Shown here: piece by piece, positions 30,208 to 41,668 of the stretch
How the letters are laid out: every line of letters starts with the position of its first letter
Numbering within the stretch: position 1 is the stretch's first letter
Assembly: GCF_900324485.2 (NCBI RefSeq)
Contig: NC_046640.1
Location: 18,194,173-18,258,172, forward strand
Direction: 5' to 3'
Source of the DNA: Mastacembelus armatus
Lineage: Eukaryota; Chordata; Actinopteri; Synbranchiformes; Mastacembelidae
DNA length: 64,000 bases
The notes under the pieces: model-generated
What the model saw: the letters and a program-made list of their open reading frames with translations, nothing else
Databases searched by the model: none
Told to the model about the DNA's origin: nothing
Program-made: the position numbers and the translations under genes

Positions 30208-31085
30208 TACACTGTAACATGTTGAAAAGGTCCCAGCATTTACTTCAACTGTTCCTGAAAACTATTAATTCCTAAGTTACTGTAATTACGTTTTAAAAAC
30301 TTAAATACATCCTACCGTAATTACAAACAATAAATATCATTACTACTTCAATGTTAATATTTACATGACTCCTGGATTATTGGAACATATTAAAATCAAT
30401 ACGAGTAACAATGATAGATGCAATAGAAACTAATTAATATTTTCAGTTATTTTGGGAAGTAACTTGTATTTCTCTTTATTTGTTTTAAACAAAACTTATG
30501 ACAGCAGACATGATTATATGAATATTGTTAAATAATTGTCGCGACTTTTTCATAAATGGTTAAAAATTCAGATAAATGTAGATATAAAACGCAACTTAGA
30601 GAATCTGGAAGCAGGCACTTGTTCTTTTCTGCCAATGGAGCTTTAAGTTTTATTCAGCTATAGACACTTTTTTATTGCATATTGTTACAGTATATAAGTG
30701 AAACTGTAGTGTTTAATATATTCATTGAGCCAGACGTGTTTTGTGAATTATATAATGTAGGTGAGTATCAGATGAGACAGCAGGCTCTCTGAAGTGTTTC
30801 AAACAGCAGGATTAGTTGTTTCATTCATCTCACAAGAACAAATGTTCACAGAAGCTTTTGGTTATATTTGTATATAACAAGTATATTCTTGGCTTTGTCT
30901 TTGTACAAGTTCTTATTTTAAATGTTATAATTGTTGTGTATTGTTGTTATTTCCTTCGGGATAGACTTTATGAATTTGTGTCATGTAGAGGAAAGTGTTT
31001 ATTTATTAAAACAAAATGAAAGAAAATAGAGGAAAAACATGACATCATTACTAGAACCCATCAGGCTACTGAGTAGACTGTTGTA
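30208..31085. other. Intergenic spacer
   Basis: No gene. Near copy of 39910-40796. Confidence 0.5.
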
Positions 31086-31124
31086 GGTTTTTGTACAGCT
31101 GCTGAACCAACTCCAGTCACTGTG
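31086..31124 (-). promoter_or_regulatory. 23-RSS of the V at 31125
   Basis: Heptamer CACAGTG (31118-31124), 23-bp spacer, nonamer ACAAAAACC (31086-31094). Confidence 0.93.
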
Positions 31125-31567
31125 ACTCTCGAGCACAATAATAAACAGCAGAATCTTCAGTTTTCAGACTGTTCATCTGCAGATGCAGGTACCGTATGTT
31201 GTTGTCTCTGGAGATGGTAAACCGGCTTTGGACTGACTGAGAGTATTTGCTGCTGCCACCACTGTTAATGTAAACAACCCACTCCAGTCCTTTTCCAGGA
31301 GCCTGTCTGATCCAGTGCATGGTGTAGCCATCAAAATCTAATCCAGAGCCTGTACAGGTCAATTTGTGGGATTCTCCAGGCCTTTTAACCACTGGTTCAG
31401 ACTCTGTCAGAGTCTGACCATCAACACCTGTCACGACAAACCAGAAAATAGTCAGTTGAGGTAAGTTTGCACCTTCTTGAAAACAGATTGATTTCAAGCT
31501 TTGCAGATATTTTCTCACCTGCCCAGCAGATGGTTAAAAGCAGCAGTCCTGTCCTATAGTCCATCAT
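31125..31567 (-). CDS. IGHV segment, family A, probably functional
   Basis: L1 is 31519-31567 and the V exon 31125-31427. It reads [43 protein letters not shown]2 [10 protein letters not shown]3 [17 protein letters not shown] and [13 protein letters not shown]. It shares the GLDF..GY CDR1 style and Lys in SHKLTC with the V at 7137. IRYLHL for RQQLYL is private. Octamer variant at 31640-31647. No stops. An RTE LINE lies 380 bp above, as for the V at 7137. Confidence 0.93.
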
Positions 31568-31960
31568 GTAAAACTGTGTGTCCACTGTTCTCTGTCGTCC
31601 TCTCTGCAGTCAGATAAGTAGAGGTGGAAGACATCTGAGTTTTGCATTGACTCCTCCTTTCAGGAAGGAGTGAACTAGACTGGTCATCATAGACATTTCT
31701 TGTTTCAGTCAATATATAGTGAGAGTTGTAGTTTGAGTCTAATAAGTTTTCATTCAATCTGAATTAAAAAAGTTTTGAATAGGCTTCAAAAAATTATTTC
31801 TGTGTGGTAAAATCTGATTTTTTTTCTAATATTGTGTGTAATGCTCAGAATAAGAAACAGTTTTTGCTACAAACAAAAACTTTACAGAACTCAAAGTTAA
31901 ATATGTAAAGTTTTGTTCTTACTGCCCTGATACAAATTTTACCTTTAACAGAAAACAGAT

Positions 31961-34900
31961 CTTCTTCTTCCCCTTTGGGCTGCTCCCTTCAGGGGTCGCC
32001 ACAGTGAATCCTCTGCCTCCATTTAACCCTATCCTCGGTATCCTCCTCACCCACACCAACTATCCTCATGTCCTCCTTCACTACATCCGAGAACCTCCTC
32101 TTTGGTCTTCCTCTAGGCCTCCTTCCTGGCATCTCTAACCTCAGCATCCTTTTACCAATGTATTCACTGTCCCTCCTCTGAACATGTCCAAACCATCTCA
32201 ATCTGGCTTCCCTGGCTTTTTCTCCAAAACATCTAACATGAGATGTCCCTCTGATGTCCTCATTCCTGATCCTATCCATCCTCGTCACTCCCAGAGAGAA
32301 CCTCAACATCTTCATCTCTGCTACCTCCAGCTCTGCCTCCTGTCTTTTTCTCAGTGCCACTGTCTCTAAACCAGACAACATTGCTGGTCTCACCACTGTC
32401 TTGTCCACCTTTCCTTTCATTTTTGCTGACACTCTTTTGTCACATATCACACATGACACGTTCCTCCACCCGTTCCAACCTGCTTGCTAGATTCCTGTCT
32501 AACCTCATCTGTCAGCCTGTCCATCACCACAGCAAACAAGAAGGGGCTCAAAGCCAATCCTTGGTGCAGTCCCACCTCCACCTTGAACTCCTCTGTCACC
32601 CCTACAGCGCACCTCACCACTGTCTTATAGCTCTCATACATGTCCTGTACCACTCGAACATACTTCTCTGCCACTCCAGACTTCCTCATACAAAACCATA
32701 GCTCCTCTCTCGGCACCGTCATACACTTTTTCTAAGTCTACAAAGACACAATGCAGCTCCTTCTGGCCTTCTCTGTACTTCTTCACCAGCATTCTCAAAG
32801 CAAATATTGCATATGTGGTTCTCTTTCTTCGCATGAAACCATACTGCTGCTCACAAATGCTCACTTCTGACCTCAGCCTAGCCTCCACTACTCTTTCCCA
32901 TAACTTCATTGTGTGACTCATCAGCTTTATTCCTCTGTAGTTTCCACAACTCTGCATGTTGTTCTTAAAGATGGGCACCAGTACACTTCTCCTCCATTCC
33001 CCAGGCATCCTCTCACTCTCCAAGATCTTGTTAAGTAGCCCAGTCAAAAACTCTACTGCCACCACTCCTAAACACTTCCATAACTCCACGGGTATGTCGT
33101 CAGGACCAACTGCCTTTCCACACTTCATCCTGTTCAACGCCATCCTCACGTCATCCTTACTGATCTTTGCTACTTCTTGCTCCACAACAGTCACCTCTTC
33201 TACTCTGGGATCTCTAACATTTTCCTCATTCATCAACTCTTCAAAGTATTCCTTCCATCTTTCCATCACACTTGTGGCACCTGTCAACATATTTCCATCC
33301 ATATCCTTGATCACCCTAACCTGCTGCACATCCTTCCCATCTCTGTCTCTGCCTCGCCAACCTGTACCAATCTATGTGTCCAACCTATCATACAAATCCT
33401 CATACGCCCTTTGTTTGGCCTTTGCCACCTCTACCTTCACTTTGCGCTGCATCTCCCTGTACTCCTGTCTGTTCTCTTCTGTCCTCTCAGTGTCCCACTT
33501 CTTCTTAGCTAACCTTTTCCTCTTAACACACTCCTGAACTTTCTCATTCCACCACAAAGCCTCCTTATTTGCTTTCCTCTTTCCAGATAACACACCAAGT
33601 ACCCTCCTACCTATCTCCCTGATCACTTCAGCTGTAGCTGTCGAGTCATCCGGAAGAACCTCCTGATCTCACAGAGCCTGTTTCAGCTCATCCCTGAAAG
33701 CCACACAACACTCTTCCTTCTTCAACTTCCACCACTTGGTCCTCTGCTCTGCCCTTGTCCTCTTCATCTTCCTCACCACCAGAGTCACCCTACACACCAC
33801 CATCCTATGCTGTCTTGCTACACTTTCCCCAACCACTACTTTGCAGTCACTGATCTTTTTCAGGTTGGAACATCTGCTCAAGATGTAATCAGCTTGTGTG
33901 CTCCTGCCTCCACTCTTATATGTCACCATATGCTCCTCCCTTTTCTGGAAAAATGTGTTCACTACAGCCATTTCCACCCTTTTTGCGAAGTCGACCACCA
34001 TCTGTCCTTCTGCATTCCTGTCCTACATACCAAACTTACCCATCACTTCCTCATCACCTCTGTTTCCCTCGCCAACATGTCCGTTGAAGTCTGCCCCAAT
34101 CACCACTCTCTCACCACTAGGGATACCCTGATTCAGCTCATCCATCTCCCTCCAGAATTTCTCCTTCTCGTCTAACTCACATCCTACCTGTGGGGCATAA
34201 CCACTGACAACATTCAACATCACACCTTCAACTTCTAGCTTCAGACTCATCACCCTATCTGACACTCTCTTCACCTCCAGAACATTCTGAGCAAAATCCT
34301 CTCTTATCCATCTCCTCTTATCCATTTTGCTCCTCTTGGGAGCATAGGGCCTCAACAACACTCCTCCAGCGAACTCGATTCTGGGCATCTCTCTTCAACT
34401 AAGCCCATGTCCATCCGGCTGCCTTCATCTCTCGCTCAGTGCAGCGTCTCTACGTCTCCCTTGGCCTGCCTACTTTCCTCTTTCCCTGTGGGTTCCACTC
34501 CAGCGCCTGCCTTGTGACATTATCCGGGCTCTTGCGCAGAGTGTGGCCTATCCAGCCCCATTTTCTCTTTCGGATCTCTTGGTTAATGGGGGTCTGCCTT
34601 GCTCTTTCCCACAGGGTGGTATTAGAGATCCTTTCTGGCCATTTAATGCGTAGGGTAGTGCGAAGGCATCTATTGATGAACACCTGTAGTTTGGTGGTTG
34701 TTGTCTTGGTCAGTCTCCAGGTTTCTGAACCGTACAGTAAAACTGCTTTCACACTGGTGTTGAAGATGCGGATTTTTGTCTGTCTGGAAAGTGCGGTAGA
34801 TTTCCTGATGGGCCGCAGGGTATTGAAGGCATGCCTAGCTTTATTGATGCGGCTTTTGATGTCCTCGTCTGCTCCTCCATCCTTGCTCACCACACTGCCC

Positions 34901-36355
34901 AGGTAGACAAACTTGTCAACATCATTAATACAGGATCCTTGAAGTTGGATTTGATCTTGCTGCTTGTTGTTTATTCGTATGGTCTCTGTCTTTTTGATAT
35001 TGATTTTAAGTCCAACTTTGCCTGCTTCCTCTGCGAGTCTATTCAGTTTCTGCTGTGCGTCTTGTTGTCGATGAGACAGTAGGCTGACGTCATCCGCGAA
35101 GTCGAGGTCTTCAAGCTGCTTGGTGAAGGTCCATCGAATTCCTGTGTTGGCGTTCTTGGTGGAATTCTTCATGATCCAGTCCACTACTAGAAGGAAGATG
35201 GTCGGTGACAGCAAGCAGCCCTGCCTCATTCCAGTCTTAACCTCAAAGGGCTCCGTCAGTTTGCCTCTGTGGATAATCTGGCATGTGGAACTGGCGTACA
35301 GTTCAGTGGCGTACAGTGGATGATAGCAATGAACTTGGGTGGGATCCCATAGTGTGACATGAGATTCCAGACAACCTCCCGATCCACACTGTCAAAGGCC
35401 TTCTCGAAGTCCACGAAGACTAAGTAGAGTGGAGATTGCCATTCAAGGGACTGCTCTATAATAATACGCAGAGTGGCAATATGGTCGATACACGACTTGT
35501 CTTGCCGAAAGCCTGCCTGTTCGTCTCTCAATCTCTTGTCTAGAGCCTCCTTCAGTCTTTCTAGCATGATGCGCGTCAAGATCTTGCTGGGAACAGACAG
35601 GAGCATGATACCTCGCCAATTGTTGCAGCTGGATAAGTCACCTTTCTTGGGGAGCTTGACGAGGTGCCCCTGTCTCCATTCATCAGGTACTTGTTCCTGT
35701 GTCCAGACTTTCTGTAACAGAGGGAGGAGCATGTTGGTTGTTGTGGGGACATCGGCTTTCAGGGCTTCTGGGGGTATGCCGTCTGGGCCTGCTGCTTTGC
35801 CTGCTTTAATATTCTTCACTGCCTTGATAACCTCTGCTTTAGTGGGAGGGTTGGTTTTTGTGTGTCCACTGTTCTCAGCAAAATCCTCCTTCAGGATAAC
35901 TCCTACTCCATTCCTCTTTCCATCCACACCATGATAAAACAGCTTGAACCCTGCTCCTAATCTATAGGCCTTGCTACCTTTCCACCTGGTCTCCTGAACA
36001 CACAAGATATCCACCTTTCTTCTCTCCATCATATCAACCAACTCTCTAGTTTTCCCTGACAAAGTTCCTACATTCAAAGTCCCTACTCCTTCACTACTGC
36101 CCTTCCTCTTCTCTCTTTGCTTACAAACACGCCTTCCTCCTCTCCTTTTTCAACCAACAGTAGTCTAATTTCCACTGGCACCCTGTAGCTTAACAGCACC
36201 AGTGGCGGTCGTTGTTAATCCGGGTCGCGACTGATCCGGTGTGGAAGTCATATCTGTGATTCACATGTTTGATTTGGCTTAGGTTTTACGTTGGATGCCC
36301 TTCCTGACACAACCCTCTGCATTTACCCAGACTTGGGACTGGCACATGAAGACAC
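31961..36355 (-). mobile_element. RTE-clade LINE, copy 2, interrupted by another LINE
   Basis: Same element and 3' target site as 7975-10574 (left flank TTTAACAGAAAACAGAT, 31944-31960). C-terminal part 32459-31989, RT 33329-32447 (NYRGIKLMSHTMKL, FVDLEKVYDG), endonuclease parts 34001-33669, 34290-34023 and 36077-35880. A second LINE is inserted at 34302-35876. It shares the loss of the FADD region (near 32485-32497) with the other two paralogous copies. The 5' end is cut at about 36355 and joined straight into the 3' part of a SINE, so the right target duplication is gone. Several frame breaks. Confidence 0.9.
34302..35876 (-). mobile_element. Second LINE type nested in the RTE, 5'-truncated
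   Basis: A different non-LTR reverse transcriptase, read right to left: [52 protein letters not shown], then [33 protein letters not shown] (catalytic box present), [16 protein letters not shown] and the tail [19 protein letters not shown] short tandem duplication near 35300-35312 (CTGTACGCCA twice on the minus strand) breaks the frame between the two halves. A 12-bp target duplication, AGCAAAATCCTC in plus-strand orientation, is at 34290-34301 and 35877-35888. The 3' end shows GGATAAGAG-type repeats. No endonuclease domain remains. It is absent from the paralogous RTE copies, so it is younger than the duplication. Clade not assigned. Confidence 0.9.
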
Positions 36356-36518
36356 AGTTTTTTGTCTTTGAGTGTCTCTATGTGGCCCTGTGATGGACTG
36401 GTGACCTGTCCAGGGTGTACCCCTGCCTTTCACCCAAACAGAGCTGGGATAGGCTCCAGCAGATCCCTGTGATCCTGGTTCAGGAATAAGCGGGTATAGA
36501 AAATGAATGAATGAATGA
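36356..36518 (+). mobile_element. SINE-like element, 3' part only
   Basis: The 3' half of the element at 10855-11174 (GTGATGGACTGGTGACCTGT to an AATG-rich tail), with the same right flank. The 5' half was lost in the deletion that also clipped the RTE copy. Confidence 0.82.
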
Positions 36519-36968
36519 ATGTTACATGTATGTTTACAATGTGAAGACCTTTAATATGATGGATATGTGCATTTATGTCATTTTAAAATCATGAGCCAGT
36601 TGAAGATTTTCAAAAATGTCAACTTTGATTGTTTTTACAGCAAGTTTGTGTATGTGTGGTCTTAATGTCATATGTCAGATCAGTGGTCTGAAGGCTCCTA
36701 AACTGGTGACAAATGAAATGGAAAGAAAACTTTCTGAAGATGAACTTCTTGTTAGACTCTAAGTTTTTAAAGTCAGTCTAATTTACTGTTTACTAATGTT
36801 CCGTGAATTTACTGTCTGAGTAATTAAGATGATATTGATAAATTAAAGAACATATAAAATCAACCAACTGTTCCCTGTTTACTCCAAAAGTAAACTGGTC
36901 TGAAATCATTAGTGGTCTGAGGGCTCCTCCTCTGGTGGCTTCATGTTACAGGTTTTCAGGCACTGAGG
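36519..36968. other. Intergenic spacer
   Basis: No gene; same as 11188-11570 and 45058-45494. Confidence 0.5.
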
Positions 36969-37007
36969 GGTTTTTGTTCAGGTCTACTGATGGTTTGTGT
37001 TATTGTG
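36969..37007 (-). promoter_or_regulatory. 23-RSS of the V pseudogene at 37008
   Basis: Heptamer CACAATA (37001-37007), 23-bp spacer, nonamer ACAAAAACC (36969-36977). Confidence 0.93.
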
Positions 37008-37437
37008 AGTCTCAGGCACAGTAATACACAGCAGTGTCTTCAGGCTGCATGTTCTGTCCGTTCAGAGTCACTGTCTTGCTGGAAGAGTCTATGTCAATAC
37101 TGAACTTGTTCTTTAGTGAATCTTTGTAATATGTGGTGTGCCCAGCACGTGCACTTCCAATCCACTCCAGTCCTTTCCCTGCAGGCTGTCTGATCCAAGC
37201 TGTCCAGTAGCTGCCCACAGAATAAGAGACCTGACAGGTGATGGTCAGACGTTAACCTGGCTGCACAGTCACAGAGGCTGGCTGTGTCAGCTGTTCACAT
37301 TTCACACCTGGTAAAAATAAAAAATATATTATGACAAATTATCAAGTGACACTGTAAAAATGAACAGTTTTCTATGTCAAATCTAGAGACTCACAGGATC
37401 CAGCTGCCAGCAGCAGTATCAGAGCTACAGAGAACAT
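37008..37437 (-). pseudogene. IGHV pseudogene, family B body with a different leader
   Basis: The V exon (37008-37307) is family B with TAA at 37252-37254 in FR1 (Gln in VQPGQ) and TGA at 37012-37014 after YYCA. FR2, CDR2 (SARAGHTTYY) and FR3 are otherwise normal. L1 (37395-37437) reads MFSVALILLLAAGS, and the upstream DNA, with a perfect octamer at 37534-37541, matches the family D gene at 61069 rather than other family B genes. This indicates an exchange of the promoter and leader. The FR1 stop disables it; the 3' stop alone could have been trimmed during joining. Confidence 0.92.
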
Positions 37438-37541
37438 GGTTGATGTTGAAGCTCTTCTGTCCTCTCACTGACACACAGACCCACACTGCACTTCCTTATG
37501 AGCTACATTCATTTACATATTGTTGAATCATTCATTTGCAT

Positions 37542-38113
37542 CTCACTAAAATCATTTTAAACATTCCAGATGTTGATGTAGAAATCTTGTTGACATAGTG
37601 AGATGATGAGCAGCAACAGCTGAAGCTGTAGTCACTGATCCAGCAGTTACATGTTTCTGTGTGATGTCAATACAAATGTCTAGTTCAGTCTGTCAGTTAA
37701 GCTCAGTGATTAACTGGGGATTGAGTCTTTATAGTGACAAAGGTGAGAAGAGCTTGACACTGACTGTGTCCTAGTTTTATTATAACAAACTGCAGCGTTA
37801 TTTTTTATTATTTCACTGCCACATTTCTATGTATATTATAGGCCATTAACTGAACAATCAAGTGGCCAGAATTCATCTCACACCTTTAACATTTCACTTT
37901 TTCTAACCTGGACAATAACTTCATCAGTCCATTGTGGTGTCCTTGGCTGTTTTGTAAGGAAAATGTATTATTTATATTTTTTAATCGTTATTGTTTTTGA
38001 TTAATTAATTCATTAATTTCCTACATTTCATTTTAAAAACATAAATTAACAATAAATACAAAATGTTTTATTCTCAGAGTTTGAGAGAAATTTTGGATTG
38101 GATTTGGAACTCA
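37542..38113. other. Intergenic spacer
   Basis: No gene; repeats 6520-7097 and 61570-62047. Confidence 0.5.
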
Positions 38114-38152
38114 GGTTTTTGTACAGCTGCTGAACCAACTCCAGTCACTGTG
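38114..38152 (-). promoter_or_regulatory. 23-RSS of the V at 38153
   Basis: Heptamer CACAGTG (38146-38152), 23-bp spacer, nonamer ACAAAAACC (38114-38122). Confidence 0.93.
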
Positions 38153-38601
38153 ACTATCGAGCACAATAATAAACAGCAGAATCTTCAGTTTTCAGACTGT
38201 TCATCTGCAGATACAGCTGCTGTCTGTTGTCGTCTCTGGAGATGGTAAACCGGCCTTGGACTGACTGAGAGTAGTATTTGCTGCTGCCACCACCACTGCT
38301 GATTTCAGCAACCCACTCCAGTCCTTTTCCAGGAGCCTGTCTGATCCAGCCCATCCAAGAGCCACCAAAATTAAATCCAGAGGCTGTACAGGTCAATGTG
38401 TGGGATTCTCCAGGCCTTTTAACCACTGGATCAGATTCTGTCAGAGTCTGACCATCAACACCTGTCAAGACAAACCAGAAAATAGTCAGTTGATGTAAGT
38501 TTGCACCTTCTTGAAAACAGATTGATTTCAAGCTTTGCAAATATTTTCTCACCTGCCCAGCAGATGGTTAAAAGCAGCAGTCCTGTCCTATAGTCCATCA
38601 T
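38153..38601 (-). CDS. IGHV segment, family A, germline stop at its 3' end
   Basis: L1 is 38553-38601 and the V exon 38153-38461. It reads [38 protein letters not shown]2 [12 protein letters not shown]3 [17 protein letters not shown] and [10 protein letters not shown], then TAG (38154-38156) two codons before the heptamer, where sisters have Glu or Asp. Because this lies in the part usually trimmed or overwritten in CDR3 formation, the segment may still be usable after joining; untrimmed joins would be non-coding. Octamer variant at 38674-38681. Confidence 0.9.
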
Positions 38602-38681
38602 GTTAAACTGTGTGTCCACTGTTCTCTGTCGTCCTCTCTGCAGTCAGATAAGTAGAGGTGGAAGACATCTGAGTTTTGCAT

Positions 38682-39223
38682 TGACTCCTCCTCTCAGGAA
38701 GGAGTGAACCAGACTGGTCATCATAGACCTTGTTTGATAAATTTAAAAAATATATGAATTTGAATTGAATTTGTGTAGTTGCCAAAGGTCGACTCTTATC
38801 TGGTGACAAAAGCACATCACAGACCTGAGACGTGATTGGAGGAATTTCACTGAAATAAAAGCAAAGAGATCTATTTTTATTTCACTGACAGAAAATCATA
38901 ACTGAAAAAAACTGTTAATAGAATAATATGAATTAAAACTTTGCTCTTTAACTCATTGGAAGAGACAATGCAGTTGGTTTGAGTCATGAAGAAGTTTCAG
39001 TTTCTAACATATCAGTGAAGCTGACTAAAGAGAACTAAAGATGCTAATTTCTTTATGATTTACTGAATGTCATTATAGAAGAATAATCCATTTTATATTG
39101 TTTACACATTTTCAGTGCACTTTACTTTTGCAACACTGTTTTCTGTGAACTATGATAAAATCATTAGCGGTCTGAGGGCTCCTCCTCTGGTGGCTTCATG
39201 TTACAGGTTTTCAGGCACTGAGG
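38682..39223. other. Intergenic spacer
   Basis: No gene; repeats 16089-16627 and 51864-52405. Confidence 0.5.
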
Positions 39224-39262
39224 GGTTTTTGTTCAGGTCTACTGATGGTTTGTGTTATTGTG
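39224..39262 (-). promoter_or_regulatory. 23-RSS of the V at 39263
   Basis: Heptamer CACAATA (39256-39262), 23-bp spacer, nonamer ACAAAAACC (39224-39232). Confidence 0.93.
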
Positions 39263-39692
39263 AGTCTCTGGCACAATAATACACAGCAGTGTCTTCAGGC
39301 TGCATGTTCTGTCCGTTCAGAATCGCTGTGTTGCTGGAAGAGTCTAAGTCAATACTGAACTTGTTCTTTAGTGAATCTTTGTAATATGTGGTGTATCCAA
39401 CATATGCGCTTCCAATCCACTCCAGTCCTTTCCCTGCAGGCTGTCTGACCCAATTTGTGCGGTAGCTGCCCACAGAATAAGAGACCTGACAGGTGATGGT
39501 CAGACGTTGACCTGGCTGCACAGTCACAGAGGCTGGCTGTGTCAGCTGTTCACATTTCACACCTGTTAAAAACAAAAAATATATTATGACAAATTATCAA
39601 GTGACACTGTAAAAATGAACAATTTTCTAAGTCAAATCTAGAGACTCACATGATCCAGCTGCCAACAGCAGCAGCAGAGCAACAGGAAACAT
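39263..39692 (-). CDS. IGHV segment, family B, probably functional
   Basis: L1 is 39650-39692 (MFPVALLLLLAAGS) and the V exon 39263-39562. It reads [38 protein letters not shown]2 SAYVGYTTYY, FR3 KNKFSIDLDSSSNTAILN and [15 protein letters not shown]2 begins WVRQ rather than the family's WIRQ, and CDR1 YRTN differs from YWTA, which may reflect conversion from family A over that stretch. Octamer variant at 39771-39778. No stops. Confidence 0.93.
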
Positions 39693-39778
39693 GTTTTCTA
39701 ATGAAAGTGATGTGTGAACTACTCTGACAGTCTGACTGGAGGTTTTTATAGGTATGAGGAAGGTCACTGAGTTTGCAT

Positions 39779-40796
39779 AGAATCAGACTCATAAGAGCTA
39801 CAGTGTTGGTGTGATCAGATCTAATAATAGTTGGTTCATTGTTCAGTGAAAACATGGCTGGAAATCAGCTCTGCCTTAGATATGAATGTTTCATTTCATT
39901 GCACATTTAACTGTAACATTTTGAAAAGGTCCCAGCATTTACTTCAACTGTTCCTGAAAACTATTTATTCCTAAGTTACTGTAATTACTTTTTAAAAACT
40001 TAAATACATCCTACTGTAATTAAAAACAATAAATATGATTGCTATTTTTTTTAATGTTAATATTAACGTGACTCCTGGATTATTGGAACATATTAAAATC
40101 AACACTAGAGTAACAATGATAGATGCAAATAGAAACTAATTAACATTTTATTTTCAGTTATTTTGGGCACTAACTTGTATTTCTCTTTATTTGTTTTAAA
40201 CAAAACTTATGACAGCAGACATGATTATATAAATATTGTTAAATAATTGTCGTGACTTTTTCCTAAATGGTTAAAAATTCAGATAAATGTAGATATAAAA
40301 CGCAACTTAGAGAATCTGGAAGCAGGCACTAGTTCTTTTCTGCCAATGGAGCTTTAAGTTTTATTCAGCTATAGATAATTTTTTATTGCATATTTTCACA
40401 GTATATAAGTGAAACTGTAGTGTTTAATATATTCATTGAGCCAGACGTGTTTTGTGAATTATATAATGTAGGTGAGTATCAGATGAGACAGCAGGCTCTC
40501 TGAAGTGTTTCTAACAGCAGGATTAGTTGTTTCATTCATCTCACAAGAACAAATGTTCACAGACGCTTTTGGTTATATTTGTATATAACAAGTATATTCT
40601 TGGCTTTGTCTTTGTACAAGTTATTATTTTAAAAGTTATTATTGTTGTGTATTGTTGTTATTTCCTTCGGGACAGGCTTTATGAATTTGTGTCATGTAGA
40701 GGAAAGTGTTTATTTATTAAAACAAAATGAAAGAAAATAGAGGAAAAACATGACATCATTACTAGAACCCATCAGGCTACTGAGTAGACTGTTGTA
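39779..40796. other. Intergenic spacer
   Basis: No gene; repeats 30208-31085 and parts of 17184-17443. Confidence 0.5.
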
Positions 40797-40835
40797 GGTT
40801 TTTGTACAGCTGCTGAACCAACTCCAGTCACTGTG
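40797..40835 (-). promoter_or_regulatory. 23-RSS of the V at 40836
   Basis: Heptamer CACAGTG (40829-40835), 23-bp spacer, nonamer ACAAAAACC (40797-40805). Confidence 0.93.
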
Positions 40836-41281
40836 ACTATCGAGCACAATAATAAACAGCAGAATCTTCAGTTTTCAGACTGTTCATCTGCAGATACAGC
40901 TGCTGTCTGTTGTTGTCTCTGGAGATGGTAAACCGGCCTTGGACTGACTGAGAGTAGTAGATTTCAGCACTGTCATATCTGATGCTCGCAACCCACTCCA
41001 GTCCTTTTCCAGGAGCCTGTCTGATCCAGCCCATCCAGTAGCTGCTGAATGTGAATCCAGAGGCTGTACAGGTCAATGTGTGTGATTCTCCAGGCCTTTT
41101 AACCACTGGTCCAGATTCTGTCAGAGTCTGACCATCAACACCTGTCAAGACAAACCAGAAAATAGTCAGTTGATGTAAGGTTGCACCTTCTTAAAAACAG
41201 ATTGATTTCAAGCTTTGCAGATATTTTCTCACCTGCCCAGCAGATGGTTAAAAGCAGCAGTCCTGTCCTATAGTCCATCAT
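40836..41281 (-). CDS. IGHV segment, family A, germline stop at its 3' end
   Basis: L1 is 41233-41281 and the V exon 40836-41141. It reads [43 protein letters not shown]2 [10 protein letters not shown]3 [17 protein letters not shown] and [10 protein letters not shown] followed by TAG (40837-40839). The same terminal stop occurs at 38153, so the 3' ends are related by descent or conversion. Octamer variant at 41354-41361. The paralogue of this cassette at 31125 ends in CARESQ without a stop. Confidence 0.9.
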
Positions 41282-41668
41282 GTTAAACTGTGTGTCCACT
41301 GTTCTCTGTCGTCCTCTCTGCAGTCAGATAAGTAGAGGTGGAAGACATCTGAATTTTGCATTGACTCCTCCTCTCAGGAAGGAGTGAACCAGACTGGTCA
41401 TCATAGACATTTCTTGTTTCAGTCAATATATAGTGAGAGTTGTGGTTTGAGCCTAGTAAGTTTTCATTCAATCTGAATTTAAAAAGTTTTGAATAGGCTT
41501 CAGAAAATGATTCCTGTGTGGTAAAATCTGATTTTTCTCCTAATATTCTGTGTAATGCTCAGAATAAGAAACACTTTTAGCAAAAACTTTACAGAACTTA
41601 AAGTTTAAATATGTAAAGTTTTGTTCTTACTGCCCTGATACAAATTTTACCTTTGACAGGAATTAGAT

